Positions 45,878-55,258 of a DNA stretch of 64,000 nt are shown here, in pieces. The DNA comes from Omphalotus guepiniiformis (taxonomy: Eukaryota > Basidiomycota > Agaricomycetes > Agaricales > Omphalotaceae), in the NCBI GenBank assembly GCA_028554645.1, contig JAQOOI010000009.1:1-64000 (forward strand), in the 5' to 3' direction. The stretch's first letter is position 1. Every line of letters starts with the position of its first letter. Under the pieces are notes generated by a model. That model saw only the letters and a list, made by a program, of their open reading frames with translations. It was not told where the DNA came from and did not search any database. The translations under genes were made by a program, and so were the position numbers.

Positions 45878-48023
45878 TCAGACCATCGCCTCCATGTCTT
45901 GAGGCTCGAAGTGTACTGCAGGCTCAACATCTACGGCAGTACTCGTTGTGGACATTGACGTGGTTTTCGGATAACAGGGAGAGGAAGCCGGACCTGTGGT
46001 AGTAACTAATGTCATTTCATCGCGAGCTCTGATGCCATTGTTGATCTTCGCTGCCAGACACCACACTGCCCAGGTACCGTATCTGTGTCACATTTGCCGC
46101 CGGTCAGTAAGTAAATTCGTAAGAGTTCTATTGCATACGCACATCTGAGTGATCATCAATAGCACCAGCATCATCACGAGCACAACAGATAATGCAATGT
46201 CATCCGGTGAAGAGTCATTCCGGCGGAGGTGTTGAGCCCAGAAGGCAAGTAGATAGGACGCAAAACTGAGCTTAAAGATACTGATTTGTACGAGCACATG
46301 AGAAGTGAAATGCTGCAAGATCCACGAGTACTCACAAGGACTGGACTGCAGAAAATCGCAACACTTCTCGTGCCCACTTTTCAGATATTTTCAGACGATC
46401 TGGGAAGGTAATCAGAAACGAACAGGGTCTGAATTTGAACTGAAAGAAAAGGCGTACATAGGATCAACCCAACAAACACGCTCTGCTCCGTCGTCGCCTG
46501 AAATAGCCAAATCTCACCTGCAGCTATAAGTGCGGGATGACCTGTTTTGGCCAGTACACTCAATAACAACACCTGGGCAGATATTGTACAGAGATGGTGT
46601 ATAACGAGTGGAAGCCTCATCGTTGGACGATAGGTCAGCTCAAAGATATACAATCCCGATATCATGAGACCAGCAGCTTTGAGCATGTTCGTTCCAGTAA
46701 AGGTGTACCTCTCGATGAGGCAGGGTGATGAAATGAGTTGGAGCACGAGAGCAGCAGTGGTTATGCAAGTATTCATCACGTACGTGACGGTGTTGCGCCG
46801 ATTCTCGAGAGATATGTCGCAATATTGCGGGGAGAAGCGGGAAAGTGTCTTTTCTATGACTTTGGCGGCTATGTATAAAAAGAGCATATAGAGGACGGCT
46901 GGGATTGGATACTAAAATTGTGTTATTGAAAATAAGACAGAAGAAACTGTAGACAAGCACATAGAAGGCAACTGTGGTCATCGAAATCTCTTCTGTCCGG
47001 ATCTTCACCAGCTCGAGAACATTGGCCGGAGGTACATTCTTCATATCGGCAGCATTGAAACTCGCAATGTATGCAAGTAGAGTGTTGTTAAATGGCACAG
47101 CAGTGGTGACTTCAACATAGTCACGAGAAATGCACATATCTCCTCCGGATGGCCCGATTTGAGGACAATACACTCCTGGATTGTACTTCACCATATCTAA
47201 GCAGAAACTGTTAGCCTTGACGCGAAATGCAAGACTTAGGTACATACTCTTATGAATATATCGACAGAGCCCAGTGTTCATCCCTGCCTCCCATGGTTCC
47301 CCGAACGGTACTTGGGTTGTCATGAACGACATGCAAGCGTCAAGGGAATCGTATTGCTGGTCCTGTCCAACACAAGACTCTGTCGCGACCTGACACACGT
47401 CCGTCGCAGCTCTGAGCACAATCAGTTCAGTCAGGTTCGAAGTCTCCTGGGCGAGCTCTTCGGATATTTTTGGAGCTACATGGGTAGTGACATAGGTGAA
47501 ATACTCGTCCCATCGGCGAATCACTGCATCATAAGATTGAATCTTCAAATGATCATCGTAGTTGATGAACAAATCAATCTGCAGAGGAACCGTGAGGTTG
47601 ACCGTGGGGTAGAAAAAGTTGATGATAAGGGTCGCCGCGATGACTGGTGGTTCAATTGCAGCAAATTGAATTGTGAAAGAAGCAGGTATTCCTAGCAATT
47701 GCGTGCTATTCTCCGTGGAGTCGTCTCCAGATAGACCTAGCAAATACTCGGTGTTAAGCTCTGGACCAACGAGAGTCGTTGTCAATACATCGATTCGACC
47801 AACGACATCCTCTGCGAAAGGCGATGATTCTTTGTTCTTCAGTATAGACGAGAAATCCGTATTCCTGAGGAACAACGCGTTAGTTATAATTGGAATACAA
47901 GTAATTGGAAAGAAATTACGCAGTTGAAAAGGATTGAAGCGCTTCAAGATAGTTATAAGGTTGCTTGAACGCGACTGTCGAGGAAAGTAGCGTCCACAAA
48001 AGAAAAAGGATAGCGGTGAGCAT
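45878..48023 (-). CDS. Multi-pass membrane protein, tandem copy 3; internal donor lost
   Basis: Signal peptide MLTAILFLLWTLLSSTVAF; the first-intron donor (GCGTAATT) is intact and joins LQSFSTA to NTDFSSILK. The ectodomain and helices follow copies 1 and 2. At about 46,963 the donor after MTTVAF has lost one base: CTTCTATGTG against CTTCGTATGTG in copy 1. GT is destroyed and the frame runs on into the intron, giving a false tail. A GTGCTT three bases further on could act as a substitute donor and would keep the frame with one extra Tyr. The C-terminus ends FEPQDMEAMV. It may be a pseudogene in formation. Confidence 0.7.
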
Positions 48024-49899
48024 TGCGAGTGATACCCTGAAAGAATTTCGAGTTGTATTGGCGTCTGAAGTACTTTCTGAGCGTTGGCTTAACCCAAATC
48101 AAGTATATCGACGTACATACCTAGAGTCCAATCCCGTCGAATTTTATTAATGGGTCACTTCAGCTGTAGGTGTCTTCGATGTTGTCATTCGTCGTCCTCG
48201 CGTCCTGTAGTTGTCACAACCGACAACGTGCTCCACTTCCTACTAGTTCAAGTTTGTAGGTATGTAGGGGGGAACTGCAGAACGGAGCAAAAGATTATGA
48301 CTATATGCGCAAAATTGACGGGCCCTAAAATACTATCAGCGTATTAGAAGAAAGATACGAAAGCACGCAACAGACCGAACTGTCCCATCAACGTTGACAT
48401 CCTCCAGTTCCATACGGCGCAAGCAGGGGTATCAATCCAAGGATTCAAATGTATACATGTGCTCCTGAACACTGATCTGGCCTGTAAGATTTGCCGATAA
48501 GAGTATGTCTGTCCTGGAGGGAAGGTGACGGCCAACAGGGTAGAGAAAAATGGCGTTCCGTTAAGTTTTCCTCATCGCACTCTCCGAAGTCGAAACCAGG
48601 CGAGTCTTATAGAATTTCTCGTAACCTGGATAACTTCAACACCACTCATCCAGATATCGCAACAAATCACTGCCTGGGATCTTGGTTCATCAGGAAAATC
48701 CAAGTATTGCGGAACCTGGATCACAGTTCAAAGGAATGGACGCAGATCAATACTAGTGATTCATCGATGAGAAGCCAAGGTGGAGAGAGATGTGGCGACA
48801 CGTCCCCGAATCGACATCAATATCAACAGATTTTTGAAACCGAGAATAGAATCATGACGTTTGCTGAGTACCGCCCGTACAGGTATCATGGGTGCACTGT
48901 CATAGATACAATGAGTGTCACTATATAGCTTGACTTGCGATGAAGCAGCAAATACACACCTTAATTCACTAAGTAAACAATAAGTCTGTCCCGCACATTA
49001 TCGACGTCTGAACTCATTTCTTGGCCGAATATGCCCGTCAACTTGGTTGAGCTTGACTACAATTCCGTTTAATATATCACCGGTAATGTCGACCTTGGAG
49101 GCTAAACGCAGGAAGAGCTCGGGAGCGTCGACGATGAACCCATAAGGGCGAAGTAAGTGTCTGAGTCCTAGTTGGGAATGGAGAGGTAGACTCGGTTGTG
49201 ACGGCCCGGCTTACTAATAGTAACCGCACTGAACCAGTGAGAGATAAGCGCGCGCTTATATCAAATGAGTACGAGCTATTAGGACAACAGATGCTGGGTA
49301 TCTTGATCATATTTACCCTTATACGGGGCCAAATTGTGCATAGTCAATATACTATACTCATGTTGTTGAGAGCAACAGAGAAACTAACAATACAATAAAC
49401 AACTACCGCTACACTCTAATAAATATGGCGGTGGGGTGAAGGGAACAGCGGAAACATAAATAGAAGATCAAGAAGACAGAAGAGAAGGAAAGCGAGTAGA
49501 GGTCTGCAATTGCAAAGACTGCATGCGCAAAACAGACGGACGAAAGAGTTCGGGAACCATGTATGGTGGGGAACGAGTGGCAGCTTGCTGCTGCGCACGA
49601 CATTGTCGGACAAGGGTATCGAGTCTAGAAGAGAATTCCTGCATCCAGGTCTACTTGCAAAGCAACGCTGAATGACAAAACACTGACGAGATTATCAAGA
49701 GGACTTCGAATTAGCTGGCCACATCTATGCACGCGAGACAGAGGACGTACCAAGAAGCCAAGACGTATGTGCCATGGTAGCGAAGACGAAGGTATAAATT
49801 ATTGGGATGAAAACAGTCCTGATTGAAGCAGAATGTTCAGAACGAGAATGATTCAGTGAACAGCGAGACAGGACATACCGGAATTTAAACGCACAATGG
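48024..49899. other. Duplicated upstream region and unassigned sequence
   Basis: 48,024-49,180 corresponds to 39,830-40,975. The remainder to 49,899 has no recognisable gene; frames at 49,409-49,613 look like chance. It runs into the pheromone gene. Confidence 0.5.
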
Positions 49900-50085
49900 C
49901 TAAGCCACGACGCAAAAAGCGGTATAATTACCGGAGTTAAGAGCTTCCTCATCGACAGGGGATGTTGATGAGGATGAAGATTGTCCTTCAGAAACGGCAG
50001 AACCGTCAGTAATGTAAAGCGCAAGGCCAGAGTGGTTCTCAATGGAGGTTGCAACAGCGAGAGAAAATTCTTCAAAGATATCCAT
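49900..50085 (-). CDS. Lipopeptide mating pheromone precursor 1 (CaaX ending CVVA)
   Basis: A 61-residue precursor starting MDIFEEFSLAVATSIENHS and ending EEALNSGNYTAFCVVA. The C-terminal CVVA is a farnesylation CaaX box. Paired acidic residues (DEE) about a dozen residues before the Cys mark the likely N-terminal cleavage region, as in basidiomycete B-locus pheromones. An upstream in-frame ATG at 50112 exists, but the start MDxF matches the other two precursors here. The mature product would be a short farnesylated, carboxymethylated peptide exported to activate a non-self STE3 receptor. No intron. The STE3 receptor at 52.5-54.0 kb lies on the same strand. Confidence 0.85.
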   Translation of the reverse strand: MDIFEEFSLAVATSIENHSGLALYITDGSAVSEGQSSSSSTSPVDEEALNSGNYTAFCVVA

Positions 50086-51247
50086 GACAAGTAAGGCAGA
50101 TAAAGAGGTCAAGGGTTGGCTAGTGGGCTTGGGGTGGATGTAAATGGGCTGGGTTGGATGTAAAGTCCGCGAGATATACTCGACTCTAATGTCGCTTCCT
50201 GAAAAATATTGAGGTTTGGCTGGGGAGTTTGGTGTAAATGATATCTCCTTACACCCAACTAAGCTTTTGAAGAACCATGAGATGTTATTGTGCCAACTGC
50301 GGCTACTGAGAGAACAATGAGAATCGGATGCCTATTGTGCCATCTGTCAAAGTCCTCGTGTCTTATTGTTGCCAGAATTTCCTGAGACTTCTGATGATAT
50401 ATCGCCCAGGGAATGAAAGCAAGGAATACCGAGTCTATGTAATGTTCCGAGAATGTTCATCGTTGACACCCTGTCGCGCGCCGCTTTTTTTTTTTTGCCA
50501 TAATTGCCTTCCAGTCTCCAGAGTGCCAGTGCCGCACCAGCGGTTGTGCCGGAAGCGAGTGGATGAGCTGCCTTCGAAAAACGTTCAAAACTTTTCCGTT
50601 ATCTGCGTGTTAGCTAGACATACAGTTGCATAGAGGAGAATCTTCATCGAGTGGTGGCACTGAGAAACGATGGACTTTTCGCACACTCACGTGATAATGC
50701 TACCCTAAAAAGGAGAAATGCGTGCTTTGTTTACACGGCAATGGACTTCAAATTTTCACAAGGAGTTCGCGGTTTTTCTGAAAAATATCCCCGAGCCCTA
50801 ATCTCCCAACCTCCCTAATCATAACCCTCCATAACCTCCTACCCCTGACCCCAGCCCTAACTCCCTGACAAAACTTGGTGACGCGACTCTAAGTTTACAT
50901 AAGTCAAGAGACAAACACGGCACGCAAATTTCCTGTTTTGGAACTACGTATGGGGCAAAAACTCAAGCCCTAAAGCTCCTTACGTAAGCTGATTTCGGCC
51001 CGCTCGGCGTTCGGCCCGACAAGTCTCAGTTATTGTTTTCATTTCTCATTGTTCGCAATGTTCCTTTAGTGGCACAACAATGTCAGTCTAGTTCGAGTTA
51101 AAAAGCTCAAAGCTCAGCAATAAAGCGTAAGAACGCTTACAGCTTATATTTTCTTTACTTGAGTTCGATAAAACTCATCAGCGATACCTCCTCTGTCAAC
51201 CATCTAGTTGGTTCGATCATTTTGCTCTCAGCCGCCACTTTCTCGCA
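50086..51247. other. Pheromone-gene intergenic region
   Basis: This is the shared upstream region of the two divergent pheromone genes 1 and 2. Core ACAAT/ATTGT motifs, similar to HMG-box binding cores, occur at about 50,314, 51,033, 51,047 and 51,076. No other CaaX ending was found on the plus strand. Confidence 0.4.
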
Positions 51248-51427
51248 ATGGATACCTTCGAATCTCTTATCCTGCCTCTCCCTTTTTCTGCCGATGAAGT
51301 AGATGCACTCTTTCACTTGTGCACTTGTACCAATTCTCCTGATACTCAGGATACACCGTCCGTGGTTCCAGTGGACGAAGACCACGTTGGCGATGGCAAC
51401 TTCAGTGCCTTCTGCGTTGTTGCATAA
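51248..51427 (+). CDS. Lipopeptide mating pheromone precursor 2 (CaaX ending CVVA)
   Basis: A 59-residue precursor starting MDTFESLILPLPFSADEV and ending DEDHVGDGNFSAFCVVA. The MDTF start, acidic pair (DED) upstream and FCVVA terminus match precursor 1, so both belong to one pheromone family. The mature peptide would differ from precursor 1 (HVGDGNFSAFC-type against ALNSGNYTAFC-type; exact N-termini inferred). It is oriented oppositely to precursor 1 and to the nearby receptor. It is short enough to be skipped by length cut-offs in gene calling. No intron is needed. Confidence 0.87.
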   Translation: MDTFESLILPLPFSADEVDALFHLCTCTNSPDTQDTPSVVPVDEDHVGDGNFSAFCVVA

Positions 51428-52469
51428 TACCCCCTCTATGTAAGCCTATATTGGCCATTATATGGGAACGATCTGACTTTTTCGTTCCATAATAGCTATT
51501 TCGTCTCCATACCTTCGAATTCTTGTCCATGGCGTAAGCTATGTTCGCTGGGTGAGTACAATTCTTGTCGATGTGATGTAGCATTTTTTGACATTGGCCC
51601 AGCAGATCCCTCCCGGCTTTTAAATTTTATTTTTCACTTTGCAAGTGATGTCGAATTTTGATGCGGGATATCATCGTGCACTCACTTTTCCTCTTGTATA
51701 CCCCTTCGCGCTAGCGACGTTCTTTCGTGCCACAACCTCGCCTGTCCTTTCTGCTGCCATTCTTTCCTTGTCTTTCGTCTTGTTCTCTGGCTAGGTGTAA
51801 CCGCTGTATTTTTATTCGCTTATTTAAGTACGTGTACTATACAGTGTATTTGTAGCTATCCTTCGCTATGACCTTGGCTGTTGGAAACACTCTTTGAAAA
51901 TTCTTTTCTATCTACTTTGCGATCTGTCCAGAAAAGCTGATAGTACTTCAGTCGGTTCTTTCATTGCTTGCACATCCTCTTGGCGAGGATGGCAGGTGAG
52001 TGAGCGCGTCACGCCGTTATAGTCTAGTACGGGCGAGGACGCCTAAGCTACGTTAGCATCCTGGACATGGGTTCTACTTCCTTGTGTGGCCTACCATTAT
52101 TATTCTCAGAGGTAGACTCCCTGAAGGTCTGACTCAGGTCTGTATATATTGCTACCAAATCTGCTGTAAATCCTGTGCGAGCTAGAACTTATTGTGGAAG
52201 TTTGGCGAAGCTGGGCCGGACTAGCATCAAGGTACTCGTTGTAGCAAAGAGCAAAATTCCTAGCAGGTTGGCTTAGTGTAAGAGTTGGGTTGGGTACAAG
52301 CACAACGGTTGATTCTGACTAGGCGCGCAGCTCGAAGTACTCGCTTATCAAGAGATTTGAACTCGCTGTAGTGTCAATACTGATTGAGTTAATGCAGAAT
52401 GGAGACTATGAAACATTACTAAATATACCGATACATAAGAGAGAACGTAGTGACAGGAAAAGTGTATGT
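51428..52469. other. Intergenic, no gene
   Basis: I scanned the plus strand fully, and the minus strand in part, for CaaX endings and found none. It contains the 3' side of receptor 3. Confidence 0.5.
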
Positions 52470-54036
52470 TTACAATGCTCTGGGAATCCCGTCCGCAGGA
52501 GCGGCGTGTCGGTCATTAATAGTATCCGGAAGAGAATGGTATGAATGAAGATTGGTATAGTCGCTCAAGGCCATCGAATCGCGACTGGACCGATCACTTG
52601 AGCGGCTTTGAAGATTGTTGTATGAGGGGGGTACGTCAACTGAAATTTTATCACAAGATCCCTTTGAAACTGGTGATGGTCGAGTTATATCGTAGACAGG
52701 GAGTGACGAAGAACATGGTGAAGAAGGGTACGAGGGCAAATTGCTAGGGGAAGGTAGCGGAATCTTGTATTGTCTGTATTGCGGCTTGTTAGCTCGTAGA
52801 AATTGTAGTCAAGAAAAAACTGAAACGTACCCAATCGAGTCAGAAGCGAAAGGTTTTTTCGTCGCATTAGTGGTGCCAACAGGAAAGCCCAACAGCTTGC
52901 GGATGGCAACATAGAGAAGTCTATAATGTTTTCGAGCTTCCTCGGCAAAGCCAAAGAAAGCAAAGAAAATAAGAGAGCAGAGTGGCGCAGACCAACGTGT
53001 GAACTCGAGCCCGACTACGAGTAAGTGGTTGCTGCGCCAAATAACAGCGGGTATCTCTTCTACACGCGAGAAAGCGATATGAGTGTTGGATATGCTACGC
53101 CACACGGACACTGGAGTAGCAACCGCGTTTAACCAGATCAAGAAGACGGCAAGGGGCGTTGTACAAAGCATTTCTGTCATGGCAAGGGCCATGAGTCGGA
53201 AATATCGCCCCATGGTAAGACTTTTGTTGGAGGACATGAATTGAGCGAACTCGATACGACGACGAGCGAAAGCACGAAGGGACAAGACTGCACTGACAAT
53301 CAATAAAAACGGGAGGTGTACAAGCGAAGGTTACGCACCACAATAAGTAGCAGAAATCAGGCCAAGCACGATAGGCCACAGGAAGGAAATGAAGAACACA
53401 GGAATGGTATTGTACAAAGCTGGATAACAGCCAATTTCCTCAAAAATATTGAACCGATGTCCTTGAACAATGTATTCTTCGGGAAATCAGTGAACACATT
53501 CGAGTGACAGTGCCCGGCTAGACTTACGAAGTGCAATGAACACTAGAGGCCACAGGACACAAATGAGAGTGTCAATAAGAATTGCTCTACGTTTCTTAAA
53601 AGTGAATAATAACGTCAGCTAGGAGTCGGAAGGCTGGCGTAACAACGTACCTCGGCTCGTGTCGTAGAAACAGCCTGAGAGCTGGCAATCTGATACAAAC
53701 GTCGATTGATGCACAAAGAGGCAGATGGAAGTCCAACAGATGCACCCATGATAATTCGAATTGCTGAGAGATAAATATGAGAGACCGAACGCACACGGCA
53801 AGGAGGACAAAAAACATACAGATATCACACCACACTGGAGCCAGATTTAAGGCATTGCCAGCCCACATGATAGAGTTAATGAATTGGTTTAGACACGCTA
53901 GAGATGCCCAAAGCATATAGTAAACTGTGCCAGAGTTCCATGCGCGCAAATGCCATGGCAAGGGTATGAGAGGAAGGATAAAACCAAGAAAAGCGAAGAT
54001 CGAAAACAGAGGGTAAGTGGGGTCGGTGGAAATCAT
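52470..54036 (-). CDS. STE3-type pheromone receptor 3
   Basis: Starts at 54036 (MISTDPTYPLFSIFAFLGFI). The first exon reads through PLPWHLRAWNSGTVYYML to LNLAPVWCDI without the intron found in receptor 2 at WHLE/AWN. After introns come IRIIMGASVGLPSASLCINR, then the signature HRFNIFEEIGCYPALYNTIP, RYFRLMALAMTEMLCTTPLA and the final TM (APLCSLIFFAFFGFAEEAR). The last intron (GTACGT...ATACAG, about 52,774-52,832) leads into a Ser/Pro-rich tail with VPPSYNNLQSRSSDRSSRD, ending DGIPRAL at 52470. It is a class D GPCR at the plasma membrane. Flanking pheromone genes on both sides make this the classical receptor-pheromone arrangement of a B mating-type subunit. Confidence 0.92.
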
Positions 54037-55084
54037 AGTGGCCCGTCAAGAAAACAAGTAGACGGGAAAGTCGTAGCACTGGGGGAAGTGGCCACGAATG
54101 TCTCGCCATTATAAGCTATACGCATCTTCATCGACCCTTTGTGACAATGCGAGTGAAAAGAGACAATGAGCGGAGTTTGAAGCTCACTGTGACAAATTCA
54201 CACAATGGGGTCACGCGAGTCACAATGTAACACTTCCAGGCAGGCACTTCCAATTTAGTAAAAACACTTGCTTCTTTGGGGTGGATAATGGGAGACCGTG
54301 ATGCAGGACAATGAGCACTTGCGCTAAGAAAACATTGAGAAACCTGCCAGGGCTTGAGGAAATATTTGGACTTGATTCTCGTATTATCGAATTGCCAATG
54401 TCAGCACTACGAATGGAATCGCGCATGATAGCTGATGCACGGATTGTAGGTTGCGAGTCACTGGATGGGCAACAGAACATCATCCTGTACCATTCTCAAT
54501 AACACTATCTTGAGATAACTTTTAGGTCTACAGTTGCGGCTGCAAATGATGCAATAGGGCAAAGGGTGTAAAATTGTCATCACCAAAGAACAATAAGTAT
54601 GAGATACAGAGGATCGAATAGATACATTGGTAGAGAAATGTACGCAGAAGTACGCAGAAAGAGATAACTAGGACCTCGTATGCCACCGAGTACATCGCAA
54701 ACAAAATGAAGATAAATGGACAGAAACGGTCGCTTTGATAGAAGAGAAGGACAGCAGGTAGCGACTGTCAAAGTCACCGCGAGAATGAAAGAGAGTAAGC
54801 TGCAGAAAAAACCAAAAACCAACGTGAACTTGTGGCACGGAGGGAAGGAAGAGCAACAACTTACCACCGTGGAGTAGGAAAGCTCCAGCGACGTAGTTGA
54901 GAAGGTTCGAAGACAGAGAGAGAAGGGTATGTGGACGACTCGGACGAAAGGGTTCAAATGCCAACGAGTACAAGCAACTGCCGCCCCAAAAGGAATTCGT
55001 ATATTAGAGTTCTGCTGTACAGCGGCGAAACGGAATGCAAGGCTCACCTTGTCCTTATAATAATAAATACGAATAAGTTATATA
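54037..55084. other. Intergenic with a possible exon
   Basis: On the minus strand at about 54,864-54,975 a frame reads LAFEPFRPSRPHTLLSLSSN and then NLLNYVAGAFLLHG, directly followed by GGTAAGTTG and, 60 nt on, TTTCTGCAG. This is exon-like but continues only a few codons before a stop. It is either a small unknown gene or a remnant. Confidence 0.3.
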
Positions 55085-55258
55085 TCACGATACAACACAG
55101 AATGTGGAAGCCTCTCCGGAGCCAATCTGTTCTTGTTCGACGGGCAACGTAGTCGGAGTATCTGATGCTGAAGCATCATATATTGCAAAGGACGCAGTAG
55201 CAAGAGGTAGTTCGGAGGGATCTTCCACGAAGGAGCTGAGAGAGATGAAGGTATCCAT
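55085..55258 (-). CDS. Lipopeptide mating pheromone precursor 3 (CaaX ending CVVS)
   Basis: A 57-residue precursor, shorter than usual gene-calling limits. It starts MDTFISLSSFVEDPSELPLA and ends EQEQIGSGEASTFCVVS before TGA. The MDTF start, the FCVV box and the acidic/charged cleavage region (EQEQ) match precursors 1 and 2. The terminal residue is Ser rather than Ala, still expected to favour farnesylation. The predicted mature peptide (about IGSGEASTFC) is the most divergent of the three. It lies about 1.05 kb upstream of receptor 3 on the same strand. Confidence 0.86.
   Translation of the reverse strand: MDTFISLSSFVEDPSELPLATASFAIYDASASDTPTTLPVEQEQIGSGEASTFCVVS

Noticed and set aside
46640..47947. 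435-residue open frame on minus strand as a distinct protein
   Set aside because: It is copy 3 read through a destroyed splice donor into intron sequence; the C-terminal part is in the wrong frame relative to copies 1 and 2.
49725..50090. 121-residue minus-strand frame overlapping pheromone precursor 1
   Set aside because: Shadow of the precursor in another frame; no protein-like features.
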